Source: Oscillospiraceae bacterium (GTDB taxonomy: Bacteria; Bacillota; Clostridia; Oscillospirales; CAG-272). From it: a stretch of 57,018 bases of DNA. Below the pieces are notes generated by a model, which saw only the letters and a program-made list of their open reading frames with translations, ran no database searches and had not been told where the DNA came from. Within the stretch, counting starts at the first letter, position 1, and every line of letters starts with the position of its first letter. The position numbers and the translations under genes were made by a program. Of the stretch, positions 1 to 7,904 are shown piece after piece. The DNA is taken from positions 87,994 to 145,011 of the forward strand of contig SVTX01000001.1 in the NCBI GenBank assembly GCA_015063545.1, written 5' to 3'.

Positions 1-147
1 AACGTTCGCGCGAATGCGCTCACTAAGCGGTTTGCATAGCAAACGTCGCAACGTTCGCGCGAATGCGCTCACTAAGCGGTTTGCATAGCAAACGTCGCAA
101 CGTTCGCGCGAATGCGCTCACTAAGCGAATTTGCTACGCAAATATCG
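1..147. repeat. 49-bp tandem hairpin repeat (two identical units plus a diverged third)
   Basis: Units run 1-49, 50-98 and about 99-147. The first two are identical. Each carries three palindromes: TTCGCGCGAA, CGCT-CACTA-AGCG and GTTTGC-ATA-GCAAAC. In the third unit the last hairpin is ATTTGC-TAC-GCAAAT, so both arms changed together and pairing is kept. The period is not a multiple of three, so the array is unlikely to encode protein. It touches the window edge and may continue upstream. The form resembles REP/BIME-type intergenic repeats; no function can be assigned. Confidence 0.9.
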
Positions 148-180
148 GGTCATCAGTTGAATTCTGATTACCAGATCCAG

Positions 181-212
181 AAGCACCTACGCAATAGTGT
201 AGGTGCTTTTGT
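181..212 (+). terminator. Intrinsic terminator, 10-bp stem
   Basis: AAGCACCTAC (181-190) pairs perfectly with GTAGGTGCTT (199-208) across an 8-nt loop, followed by TTTGTATTTT. It probably ends a plus-strand transcript that begins left of the window. No gene is visible between it and the edge, and the rest of 148-274 shows nothing else I recognise. Confidence 0.75.
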
Positions 213-274
213 ATTTTAGCCTTCCAAGCCTTTACGAGAGGGAGACTGCTGAAGCGGTATAGGTGTGTTTATAC

Positions 275-1390
275 TCAGTCAATTTTTTTAATATGGCGGT
301 CGTTGTGTGATGAGAAAATGCGTATTGCATGTATTAGCGGTAAAATCGAGCATGCGAAAAACAAAATGCATATCAGCGTTCCGTGTTCTCCGAAATATTT
401 ACCCGCCGAGGTTTGCGTTGAAGTTCCCATGCCTATGTCGAACAGTTTTAGTATCATGTATGTAGTTATTGCGGATAAAATCCCGCATGCTGATTTTTGC
501 AAGGCGAAGGCTTTTTTGTTTATATGTCCGTCGGTATCCAAGGACAAAATTTGCAGCATTACCGAAATACCCGAAAATCCCAAAAAGAATGAGGCAAGAA
601 TGGGCGCGATATCAGGCGGAGTGCCTATTGTCGCTGAAACTCCGTTTGAAATTTCAAGCAAGCCGCAGATAAATATTTTGGCAGTTTCGGAAAGATTTGC
701 GTGGGATAAAATAGCATTCAGGTAGCCGATAACAACCGAGAAAAACGTTACATATGCGCATACCGTGAGCATTACTGATGCAGATGATGAAACGGCGCGA
801 GTAAATGAATTTATGACATCGGGGCGAAGCTTTTTTTCGGGGCATTTACAATGTTCGTATTTGTATATAAATCTGCCCGTTATTCCCATGAGAGCCGATG
901 ATAGTAGAACAGATATGAACAGGACTACTCCTAACGTGCGATTTCCAAACATAACACCAACAGATCCGCATACGAAGGCCGGAGAGGGAATATTACAAAA
1001 GCCCATAATATGCCGCAGTTCTTCTTGGCTTATTCTGCCTTGATCGTATAGCTGCAGTGCGCTTTTTGCACCAACGGGAAAACCGCAAACAAAGCCCATG
1101 AGAACTGCAAACGCTCCATCTGTTGATAAGCCGAATATGAGCTTTATGGGAAAGCAAAGAACTTTAAAAAGCAATCGTCCGGCATTTGAAAGTATCAAGA
1201 AATCCGATATCACCATGAACGGAAACAACGATGGGACGAGATTGTGTATGCATAGTTTCAACGCGGATCTCATATATTCAAAAGAGACTTTTGGGAATAT
1301 GAGCAGCATACACAAAACAATAGCGACAAGCATGGAGATTATTACTCCGTTTATATGTGCGATATGTTTGTTTCTGCTTTTCAATTTCAT
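275..1390 (-). CDS. ylbJ: Sporulation integral membrane protein YlbJ
   Basis: 371 residues with about eight hydrophobic segments, a conserved early stretch (HNLVPSLFPFMVISDFL) and a glycine-rich GFVCGFPVGAKS segment near residue 100, both typical of the YlbJ family with its nucleoside-recognition (Gate) fold. In Bacillus subtilis ylbJ belongs to the sigma-E regulon and is needed for the spore cortex; that role is inferred by family. It is transcribed away from yqfC, with 57 bp between the two starts. A GAGGAG ribosome site lies 7 nt before the ATG. A sigma-E-like promoter candidate sits at 1423-1451 on this strand. Confidence 0.88.
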   Translation of the reverse strand: MKLKSRNKHIAHINGVIISMLVAIVLCMLLIFPKVSFEYMRSALKLCIHNLVPSLFPFMVISDFLILSNAGRLLFKVLCFPIKLIFGLSTDGAFAVLMGFVCGFPVGAKSALQLYDQGRISQEELRHIMGFCNIPSPAFVCGSVGVMFGNRTLGVVLFISVLLSSALMGITGRFIYKYEHCKCPEKKLRPDVINSFTRAVSSSASVMLTVCAYVTFFSVVIGYLNAILSHANLSETAKIFICGLLEISNGVSATIGTPPDIAPILASFFLGFSGISVMLQILSLDTDGHINKKAFALQKSACGILSAITTYMILKLFDIGMGTSTQTSAGKYFGEHGTLICILFFACSILPLIHAIRIFSSHNDRHIKKID

Positions 1391-1422
1391 AAAAATTCTC
1401 CTCAGTGAACATAGTCACCATA

Positions 1423-1451
1423 ATTTTATTTTCGGGAGGATAGGATTATGA
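1423..1451 (-). promoter_or_regulatory. Candidate sigma-E-like promoter of ylbJ
   Basis: Reading the minus strand, TCATAAT (1451-1445) is followed by exactly 14 bp and then AATAAAAT (1430-1423). This fits the KMATA-type -35 and the ATA core of the CATACANT -10, although the first C of the -10 is missing. The predicted start near 1416 leaves a leader of about 25 nt containing GAGGAG. The element overlaps the start of yqfC on the other strand. Spacing matches the three better candidates in this window. Confidence 0.4.
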
Positions 1452-1747
1452 GCCAAGAAAATAAAAATGCAAAGAACAGCAATGTAATTCAATCTATCAT
1501 ATCAAAAACTCAACTTCCGTGTGATCTTCTGAAAGGGCAATTTCGCTTGGAATTGCGCGGAAATTGCGAACTTTATGCCTGCGGGTGTAAAAAGATACTG
1601 GAATATTCGCAAGAAAATATTTTATTGATGGCGGAAAGGTTTAATTTACGCATACTCGGAGAAAATCTTACGTGCGCATCATTCCACTGCCGCGGTATCG
1701 TCATTGAAGGAAAAATACAGGAAATAGGATTGGAGAGTGAAAAATGA
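1448..1747 (+). CDS. yqfC: Sporulation protein YqfC
   Basis: 99 residues, the usual size of the YabP/YqfC family. It has the family pattern of a short N-terminal helix followed by a beta-rich domain with GNCELYACGCKKILEYSQENI and a C-terminal VIEGKIQEIGLE strand. The family is restricted to endospore formers and is sigma-E controlled in B. subtilis; its molecular role is unknown. GGGAGG lies 7 nt before the ATG. The stop overlaps the yqfD ATG by 4 nt, indicating translational coupling. A second family member, YabP, lies at 46157. Confidence 0.9.
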   Translation: MSQENKNAKNSNVIQSIISKTQLPCDLLKGQFRLELRGNCELYACGCKKILEYSQENILLMAERFNLRILGENLTCASFHCRGIVIEGKIQEIGLESEK

Positions 1748-2934
1748 ATATATCGTACTGTCTGTCCGGATATGTGAAAATATATATCGCAGATGACCAA
1801 CTATCGGATTTTATGAACACGTGCTTAAAACATAATTTGCCGTATTCCCAAGGGGAAGTCGCTGAAGGTGGCGCGTGCTTTTTGATACGCTTGAGATATT
1901 TGAAAATATTTGAGACGCTTTGCTCCAAAGAAAATATTCGCATTGATGTGAGGATCCGAGGGGGACTGCCGGTGTGGTTATATGGAAAAAGAAAAAGATA
2001 CGGCTTGATAGTGGGATTGTTTTGCGCTGTGGCATTGGTGATCATGGCGCGGCTTTTTATCTGGAGAATAGACGTAGTTGGAAATCAATCCATGACAAGC
2101 GCGCAGGTTCTTGAGTGCTTGAAAAGTCACGGTCTTTTCGCCGGCAGCTATATACCAAAGCTTGACACGGACAAAATGCAGAACAGAATACTTATAGATT
2201 CCGATGAGATCGCGTGGATATCCATAAACATAAACGGGAACACCGCGTGTGTCGAGATAAAGGAGCGCGATATGGCGCAGCAGGAGCAACAGTCGTCAGC
2301 ACCTGCAAATCTTGTCGCGTCGAAGGCGGGCAGGATAGCTTGGGTACAAATAATGCAAGGAAATATCGTGGTCAGAGAGGGGGATATAGTACAGCAAGGA
2401 GAGCTTCTGGTCAGCGGACTTTTTGATAGCAAGCTCGACGGATTCCGCGTTACAAGAGCGCAGGGCAAGATTTATGCCGAGACGTCGGAGGAATTTTATA
2501 TAAAAATTCCTTACGATTATGAGGCAAAAGTATATACCGGAGAGCAATATTGTGACAAATATTTAAATTTTTTCGATTTTTCGGTAAAAATTTCGAAAAA
2601 CAGTAGAAATAATTATACTTTTTATGATAAAATAAGTACAGTGGACAGTTATAGCTTTTTTGATGGGGAAATATTGCCTATATCAAAAACGACGGATAAA
2701 TATTTAGAGTACGAAATCCTGCGCGCCACGCGCACCAAGGAGGAAGCAGAAGAGCTTGCGTACTTTGAACTCTCGCAGAAAATAAGAGAGCTTCCGTCCG
2801 ATACGATACTGATACGCAAGGTTATCATTCCGCAGATACACGAGGATTTTTTTGCTTTGAGATGCGTTATTGTGTGTATTGAGAATATTGCGCAGACATC
2901 GGAGTTTGAGGTCGATATGATTCCGGTAGAATAA
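1744..2934 (+). CDS. yqfD: Sporulation protein YqfD
   Basis: 396 residues. A cytoplasmic N-terminal part is followed by one transmembrane segment near residues 84-103 (GLIVGLFCAVALVIMARLFI) and a large extracytoplasmic region beginning with a POTRA/FtsQ-like stretch (IDVVGNQSMTSAQVLECLKSHG). This is the YqfD architecture. The protein is needed for efficient sporulation in B. subtilis and is encoded next to yqfC and phoH in most spore-forming Firmicutes, as here. The precise biochemical function is unknown. The gene overlaps yqfC by 4 nt. Confidence 0.9.
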   Translation: MNISYCLSGYVKIYIADDQLSDFMNTCLKHNLPYSQGEVAEGGACFLIRLRYLKIFETLCSKENIRIDVRIRGGLPVWLYGKRKRYGLIVGLFCAVALVIMARLFIWRIDVVGNQSMTSAQVLECLKSHGLFAGSYIPKLDTDKMQNRILIDSDEIAWISININGNTACVEIKERDMAQQEQQSSAPANLVASKAGRIAWVQIMQGNIVVREGDIVQQGELLVSGLFDSKLDGFRVTRAQGKIYAETSEEFYIKIPYDYEAKVYTGEQYCDKYLNFFDFSVKISKNSRNNYTFYDKISTVDSYSFFDGEILPISKTTDKYLEYEILRATRTKEEAEELAYFELSQKIRELPSDTILIRKVIIPQIHEDFFALRCVIVCIENIAQTSEFEVDMIPVE

Positions 2935-2946
2935 GGGAGGGTGTTA

Positions 2947-3981
2947 ATGAGCACTAAAACTATAAAGGCAGACGGCCCGAATATCGTGTCTGCGATATTC
3001 GGCAGTTTCGATGCCAATGCAAAAGTCGTGGAGAGAAAGTTTGGAGTTACACTTTATAACCGACTTGCTGAAGACGGAAATGATGCTATCATTATTTCAG
3101 GGGATGACGAGGGTAGAGTAAAGCAGGCGTACGATGCGGTGGCATACCTTGTCAAAATGGCAAAATACAACGAGGATATAAACGAACAAAGCGTCATATA
3201 TATTTGTGACATGGTGACCGCCGGACATGCAAGTGAGCTTGATGATCTTGGAGACGACTGCATTTGTGTTACCATGAAGGGAAAGCCTATCAAGGCAAAG
3301 ACCGTGGGACAAAAGCAATATGTTCGCGCAATACAGAAGAATACAATAGTTATCGGTACAGGTCCCGCCGGTACGGGTAAGACCTTCCTTGCGGTCGCTA
3401 TGGCGGTAAAGGCGCTTCGTGAAAAGCAGGTGTCAAGAATAATCCTTACAAGACCGGCTATTGAGGCGGGCGAAAAACTTGGATTTTTACCGGGTGACTT
3501 GCAGTCAAAGATAGATCCTTACCTTCGCCCTTTGTATGATGCTCTTTATGAGATGATGGGCGCGGAAAATTATCAGAGACAAGTGGAAAAGGGTGTGATC
3601 GAGATAGCGCCTCTGGCATATATGAGAGGAAGAACGCTTGATGATTCGTTTATAATTCTTGACGAGGCACAGAACTGTACTCCCGAGCAGATGAAAATGT
3701 TTTTGACGCGTCTTGGATTTAATTCAAAGGCGGTCGTTACGGGAGACCTTACGCAGACAGACCTTCCCTCGGGACAGAAAAGCGGACTTGCCATGGCGGT
3801 AAAGATACTTGCCGACATAGACGATATAGCGATACACAATTTTTCCGAGCGCGATGTAGTGCGTCATAAGCTCGTACAAAAAATCATACTTGCTTACGAA
3901 AAATTTGAGCGCGAGCAACAGGAAAAGTACGCGAAAAAAACAGCAGTTCAAAAGCCTAATCACAATAATAAGAACAACTAA
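2947..3981 (+). CDS. phoH: PhoH family ATPase
   Basis: 344 residues from the ATG at 2947. A GTG at 2941 is in frame but abuts the GGGAGG (2935-2940), so the ATG 6 nt downstream is the better start. Walker A GPAGTGKT is at about 139-146 and Walker B ILDEAQN near 239, with a KH-like N-terminal part. PhoH/YbeZ proteins are cytosolic P-loop ATPases linked to RNA metabolism and usually encoded next to ybeY, as here. The C-terminus is a lysine/asparagine-rich tail. The exact substrate is unknown. Confidence 0.93.
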   Translation: MSTKTIKADGPNIVSAIFGSFDANAKVVERKFGVTLYNRLAEDGNDAIIISGDDEGRVKQAYDAVAYLVKMAKYNEDINEQSVIYICDMVTAGHASELDDLGDDCICVTMKGKPIKAKTVGQKQYVRAIQKNTIVIGTGPAGTGKTFLAVAMAVKALREKQVSRIILTRPAIEAGEKLGFLPGDLQSKIDPYLRPLYDALYEMMGAENYQRQVEKGVIEIAPLAYMRGRTLDDSFIILDEAQNCTPEQMKMFLTRLGFNSKAVVTGDLTQTDLPSGQKSGLAMAVKILADIDDIAIHNFSERDVVRHKLVQKIILAYEKFEREQQEKYAKKTAVQKPNHNNKNN

Positions 3982-3996
3982 AGGACGGACAGTGAT

Positions 3997-4491
3997 ATGA
4001 ACAGAAAAATGAAGCTTAAAATATACTTTGAAAACGAGCAGGAAAAGCTCCCCATAACATACAAACTCAAGATGCTTGTCAGAGAAGCGGTGGAAGCAAC
4101 TTTGGATTTTGAGGATTACAGAAATTTGTGCGAGGTCTCCGTTACGTTTACGGACAACGACGGTATTAGAGAGCTCAATAACAAATTCAGACAGATAGAC
4201 CGACCTACAGATGTGCTCTCATTTCCACTTTTCGATTTCGAAGGCGATAGCGAAGAGCCCCCCGTTGATGAGATAATGAATATGCTCGGAGACATAGTAA
4301 TTTCTCTTGAGCGCGCAAAAGAACAGGCGGATGAATACGGTCACAGCTTTGAGCGAGAGGTTGCATTCCTTTGCGTACATTCCATGCTACATCTTTTGGG
4401 ATATGACCATGAGACGAGCGAGGAGGATGATAAAAATATGCGCGCCCGCCAGACCGAGATAATGAACATAATGGGACTTCAAGTTAAATAA
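3997..4491 (+). CDS. ybeY: Endoribonuclease / rRNA maturation factor YbeY
   Basis: 164 residues. The metal-binding signature HSMLHLLGYDH places the zinc histidines at about 128, 132 and 138, preceded by the family segment RQIDRPTDVLSFP. YbeY is a metal-dependent endoribonuclease acting in 16S rRNA 3'-end maturation and 70S quality control. It lies 15 nt after phoH and shortly before era, the standard Firmicutes arrangement tying these genes to 30S biogenesis. The ribosome site is weak (AAGGAC about 11 nt upstream), so coupling to phoH is likely. Confidence 0.95.
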   Translation: MNRKMKLKIYFENEQEKLPITYKLKMLVREAVEATLDFEDYRNLCEVSVTFTDNDGIRELNNKFRQIDRPTDVLSFPLFDFEGDSEEPPVDEIMNMLGDIVISLERAKEQADEYGHSFEREVAFLCVHSMLHLLGYDHETSEEDDKNMRARQTEIMNIMGLQVK

Positions 4492-4508
4492 AAGCGGAGG
4501 AAAATGCT

Positions 4509-5060
4509 TTGAAACCAAGCGAAAGACGCGCTCTCAGGGAGCAAAAACGTCAGGAAAATGAAAACGCAGAAATCAACCGCACCTCACACAGCCAAGAGGG
4601 AACCGCCCATGCTCCCCGCAAGGAAGGGTTTATTCAAAGCCATATAAGGCTGATAACCTTTATAATATGTATGGTTATACTTGTGTGGATAGTATTTCCC
4701 ATCAGTATAGCTGAGATAGTGAAGAAATTCTCAAAGGAGGAGGATCTTCCAAAGATCACGTTAGATTACGTATGTAACGTATCCGAGATAGGCGAGGAGA
4801 TACAGTGGCTTCACTTTGAAGACTATTCGTATAACGATATGAGCTACAAGACGGACGGCGTAAAGTACATAAAGCGTGAGTATCCCATAAAGGGTACGGG
4901 ACTTGTCCTTTGGGTAGGAGGAGCATCTGATGAGGGCAGACCCGACTACGTGTATATTGTAGATATGGAGTATGGTACACCGCACATAGATATACGCAAA
5001 GACAGTGTTGATGAATTTCTGAAAAAAGTAGAACAGGCAAAAGAGGAAAGTCATGAGTAA
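4509..5060 (+). CDS. Conserved-context hypothetical single-pass membrane protein
   Basis: 183 residues from a TTG start with GCGGAGG 8 nt upstream; the ATG just before it is out of frame and stops at once. The N-terminal 45 residues are hydrophilic and charged. One transmembrane helix spans about 47-72 (IRLITFIICMVILVWIVFPISI), followed by a ~110-residue extracytoplasmic domain rich in aromatic and acidic residues and ending in a lysine/glutamate helix. I do not recognise the family. It occupies the ybeY-era gap where many clostridia carry dgkA and cdd. Its last 8 nt overlap era. Confidence 0.75.
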   Translation: MKPSERRALREQKRQENENAEINRTSHSQEGTAHAPRKEGFIQSHIRLITFIICMVILVWIVFPISIAEIVKKFSKEEDLPKITLDYVCNVSEIGEEIQWLHFEDYSYNDMSYKTDGVKYIKREYPIKGTGLVLWVGGASDEGRPDYVYIVDMEYGTPHIDIRKDSVDEFLKKVEQAKEESHE

Positions 5061-5937
5061 GACAGTTTTTATAGCAATAGTCGGCAGACCTAATGTCGGC
5101 AAATCCACACTTATGAATACAATTCTCGGTGAGAAGGTGGCAATAGTTTCGTCCAAGCCCCAGACCACGAGAAACAGAATAATGGGAATACACACAGTAG
5201 AAGACAAGCAGTACGTGTTTCTTGATACTCCCGGCATTTTCAAGCCCCGCAATTCGCTTGGCACGTTTATGGTAAAGGCGGCAAACTCTACCATGCAGGA
5301 TGCAGACGCGGTGGTGCTCGTTGCAGATACGGGAAAGCCGATAAGCGACATAGAGCAAAAGGTTATAGATTATGTAAAACGTACCGAAACACCTTGTATT
5401 CTCGCGCTTAACAAAATTGATATGTACCGTCGCGAGCAGATAGCCGAGACCATTGCGGCTTACGCGGCGCTCCATGATTTTGACGCGGTAGTTCCGCTTT
5501 GCGCGAAGAACGGAAAGGGAGTGGATGCGCTTCTTGGCGAATGCGAAAAATTCCTCGCGGAATCCGATTTCTTTTTCCCGGAGAATATGATCACGGACCA
5601 GTCCGAAAGACAGGTGGCTGCTGAGGTAATTCGTGAAAAATTGCTCCGTACACTGGATAAGGAGATACCTCACGGTATAGCGGTAGCGATTGAGGAATTC
5701 AAGGTCGAGGGCAAGCTTTGCCGTATTCGCGCGGAGATATTCTGCGAGAAGGCGTCGCACAAGGGAATTATCGTCGGCAAGAACGGCGAGGAGCTCAAGC
5801 GTGTCGGCTCATATGCCCGCGCAGACCTTGAGGAGATATTTGACATGAAGGTCTATCTTAACCTTTGGGTGAAGGTTAAGGAAAATTGGCGTGACAGCCA
5901 AAGAGGGATAACAGATTTTGGTTTCACAGAAGACTGA
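5053..5937 (+). CDS. era: GTPase Era
   Basis: 294 residues. G1 GRPNVGKST at about 10-18, the switch-I TTRNR motif, G3 DTPG near 58, G4 NKID near 120 and a C-terminal KH domain containing GKNGEELKRVGSYAR are all present. Era binds the 3' end of 16S rRNA and couples 30S assembly to growth. It overlaps the upstream membrane-protein gene by 8 nt and is followed by recO, the usual order. No motif is missing. Confidence 0.97.
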   Translation: MSKTVFIAIVGRPNVGKSTLMNTILGEKVAIVSSKPQTTRNRIMGIHTVEDKQYVFLDTPGIFKPRNSLGTFMVKAANSTMQDADAVVLVADTGKPISDIEQKVIDYVKRTETPCILALNKIDMYRREQIAETIAAYAALHDFDAVVPLCAKNGKGVDALLGECEKFLAESDFFFPENMITDQSERQVAAEVIREKLLRTLDKEIPHGIAVAIEEFKVEGKLCRIRAEIFCEKASHKGIIVGKNGEELKRVGSYARADLEEIFDMKVYLNLWVKVKENWRDSQRGITDFGFTED

Positions 5938-5967
5938 TTTCTGATTACTTGCGATGGGAGGGTGAAT

Positions 5968-6768
5968 ATGCTTTTTGCGACTGACGGCATTGTAACGAAA
6001 GTAAGCGATGCAAACGGCAGTGACAAGTTTTTAAATATAATTACCCCTAACCGAGGACGTATAGGAGTTCTTGTTAAGGGAAGCCGTTCTCCCGAAAGTA
6101 AGACCGCGTCTCTGTCTCAGCTTTTTACATACGGAAATTTTGAGATATATGAAAAAAACGGAATGTACTGGCTTCGAGGCGGAATGGTTATAAATCCGTT
6201 TTACAATCTTTCCGAGGATATAGTTCGTATAGCAGCCGCAACTTATATGTGCGAGTTGGCAAACGAGTTGACCGATGAATCCGATGAGTGTGAGGATATA
6301 TTGCGATTGTTGCTCAATTCACTCTATTTACTTGGCAGAGGTGACAAAAAAATACCTCTCATCAAAACCGTATTTGAAATGCGAGCAATGGCGCTTTCGG
6401 GATATACTCCCGACGTTTCTGCTTGCAGATACTGTCATGAAATGATAGCAGATGAAATGTATCTGGATATTCTTGGCGGTCGTATTATGTGCGCGGAGTG
6501 TTTTAATGATCGCGGAGCGCAGATGAAGAAGATCAAGAATGATTTTGACGACATTAGGGAAGCTAGCGTCATTTGCAGAATGACGTCTTCGGTTGCTGTT
6601 GCCTTGAAATTTATTCTCGGCTCACCGTCGGAAAAAATATTTTCCTTCGACATCAAGGATGAAGATGAGCTTGCTATGCTCTCTAAACTGTCCGAAACTT
6701 ATGTTACCTCGCATTTGGGCAGAAGCTTTGATTCGCTTGAGTTTTATAATGCGGTCAAAAACTGTTGA
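5968..6768 (+). CDS. recO: DNA repair protein RecO
   Basis: 266 residues from the ATG at 5968, placed 6 nt after GGAGG; an in-frame GTG at 5962 is too close to that site. The N-terminal OB fold begins FATDGIVTKVSDANG, and a four-cysteine zinc site is formed by CRYC (about 153-156) and CAEC (about 175-178). RecO works with RecF and RecR to load RecA onto gapped DNA. It is the last gene of the yqfC-recO run, which ends at the bidirectional terminator beginning at 6794. Confidence 0.93.
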   Translation: MLFATDGIVTKVSDANGSDKFLNIITPNRGRIGVLVKGSRSPESKTASLSQLFTYGNFEIYEKNGMYWLRGGMVINPFYNLSEDIVRIAAATYMCELANELTDESDECEDILRLLLNSLYLLGRGDKKIPLIKTVFEMRAMALSGYTPDVSACRYCHEMIADEMYLDILGGRIMCAECFNDRGAQMKKIKNDFDDIREASVICRMTSSVAVALKFILGSPSEKIFSFDIKDEDELAMLSKLSETYVTSHLGRSFDSLEFYNAVKNC

Positions 6769-6793
6769 TGCCAAATAGCCCAACATATGCATT

Positions 6794-6845
6794 AAAAACC
6801 GCCGTGTCAAATCACCATTATGGTCAATTTGACACGGCGGTTTTT
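6794..6845. terminator. Bidirectional intrinsic terminator
   Basis: A 19-bp perfect stem (6794-6812 with 6827-6845) has an A5 start and a T5 end, so it can terminate both recO on the plus strand and the TIGR04086 gene on the minus strand. The core is CCGCCGTGTCAAAT paired with its complement, with a 14-nt loop. Confidence 0.93.
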
Positions 6846-6853
6846 GATTTTTG

Positions 6854-7318
6854 TTATCTTCTGCGGCGACGTCTTTTCCCACTTTGAAAGCTTTTGCTAC
6901 CCATAAAACAACCCATCACCCCACAAGCGATCATGAGACATCGTAACCCCCAGAATTTAACGGCACTCATATCCCCCGTTGTTGAGGGAAGCAGGGGATA
7001 CATTAAAAGAGCAAGGATCACGTTCATAAAACAAAAGATCGCTGCGCAGAGAGCAATATTGCCCTTGAAAAGTCTGTAGCTGACAAATCCCCCGAGCATG
7101 GCGCATGGGTATGACAATACCGATGACACGATCAAAAGCGATTTTTCAGGATCGGGTTTTGTAAGCGAAAACAGAGCAGTAAGACTTATAACTACAATAG
7201 CGGCGGCGAGAGATATCAGCAGACCGCACAAGCAACATTTGACCACAAAAAATATTGACGATGTATCCTCTTTACTGTTTCTGTGGGTTTTGGATAAATA
7301 TTTTTTTCTGGTGTCCAT
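6854..7318 (-). CDS. TIGR04086 (YrzE-like) family membrane protein
   Basis: 154 residues with four predicted transmembrane helices (about 25-50, 62-84, 88-110, 120-140), a charged N-terminus and an arginine-rich tail. Size, four-helix layout and position directly after yajC match the TIGR04086/YrzE family of Firmicutes membrane proteins. Function is unknown. The ATG is preceded by GGAGGC and six U residues, all inside the 3' arm of the hairpin that also terminates yajC. The sigma-E-like promoter reading in that hairpin suggests sporulation-time expression; this is inference. Confidence 0.8.
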   Translation of the reverse strand: MDTRKKYLSKTHRNSKEDTSSIFFVVKCCLCGLLISLAAAIVVISLTALFSLTKPDPEKSLLIVSSVLSYPCAMLGGFVSYRLFKGNIALCAAIFCFMNVILALLMYPLLPSTTGDMSAVKFWGLRCLMIACGVMGCFMGSKSFQSGKRRRRRR

Positions 7319-7385
7319 AAAAAAGCCTCCGAATACATATTTTACACTATCGGTAAAATATATGTGTCCGAAGGCTTTTTTATTC
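7319..7385 (-). promoter_or_regulatory. Composite element: yajC terminator, sigma-E-like promoter and ribosome site of the TIGR04086 gene
   Basis: On the minus strand: GAATAAA (7385-7379), 14 bp, CATATATT (7364-7357). The -10 lies in the 5' arm of a hairpin whose loop (CGATAGT) holds the expected start near 7350. The 3' arm ends in GTATTCGGAGGC followed by U6 and the ATG. The stem pairs GCCTTCGGACACATA and TTTTAC with GTAAAAT and ATGTATTCGGAGGC, with G-U pairs and a TA bulge. As a terminator it closes yajC. Two blocks of the same design are at 23082-23141 and 46098-46159. Confidence 0.6.
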
Positions 7386-7398
7386 TTTTGTTATTTAA

Positions 7399-7689
7399 TC
7401 AGTCAATGCTGTCCTCGGCTTTAACGTCAACTCTGCTTACTGCACTCTTGAGAATTCTGATCTTGGTGCAGTCGCGAGACGTTTCGATAACACACGTCTC
7501 TTCCTTGATGCTTATGATCTTGCCGATGATTCCGCCAATGGTTGTGATCTCATCACCCACCTGAAGATTTGCGAGCATGTCCTTTGTCTGCTTTTCCTGC
7601 TTTTTGTTTGAACGCCACATGAAGAAGAACATAGCACCGATGACTACGACCATCATAAGCGTCATTGCAAGTGAACCTCCGCCACCCAT
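7399..7689 (-). CDS. yajC: Preprotein translocase subunit YajC
   Basis: 96 residues: a glycine-rich N-terminus, one transmembrane helix (about 7-26), then a short cytosolic domain with the family signature MLANLQVGDEITTIGGIIGKI. YajC associates with SecDF at the Sec translocon; secD/secF are not in this window. AAGGAAGG precedes the ATG. The gene has its own sigma-A promoter at 7734-7762 and is followed by the hairpin block that starts the TIGR04086 gene. Confidence 0.95.
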   Translation of the reverse strand: MGGGGSLAMTLMMVVVIGAMFFFMWRSNKKQEKQTKDMLANLQVGDEITTIGGIIGKIISIKEETCVIETSRDCTKIRILKSAVSRVDVKAEDSID

Positions 7690-7733
7690 AGTTTTAATTC
7701 CTTCCTTTATATGCTTAAATTTCTTTCTACATC

Positions 7734-7762
7734 ATTGTACACGAGCCATACCTTAAATTCAA
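7734..7762 (-). promoter_or_regulatory. Sigma-A promoter of yajC
   Basis: On the minus strand TTGAAT (7762-7757), 17-bp spacer, TACAAT (7739-7734). It is divergent from the rimM promoter at 7827-7855, with about 65 bp between the two -35 boxes. Confidence 0.7.
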
Positions 7763-7826
7763 TAACTAATTGTAAATTTTTTTTGCTCCCGTGTATCGAA
7801 TAATTTCAAAAAATTTGTTATTTTAG

Positions 7827-7855
7827 TTGCATTTTCATTTTGTGTGTGATATAAT
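7827..7855 (+). promoter_or_regulatory. Sigma-A promoter of rimM-trmD
   Basis: TTGCAT (7827-7832), 17 bp, TATAAT (7850-7855). The predicted start near 7862 leaves a leader of about 43 nt before the rimM ATG. Confidence 0.8.
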
Positions 7856-7904
7856 TACTATGTATAATTATATCTTAAGTAAAATAAGGACGAAAATCAG
7901 GAAT

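Noticed and set aside
1-147. CRISPR array
   Set aside because: Repeats abut each other without unique spacers, and the unit is itself fully palindromic.
1387-1426. Sigma-E-like promoter for yqfC
   Set aside because: TCATA is present, but the best -10 would need 16 bp spacing and matches poorly; only the divergent ylbJ direction fits 14 bp.
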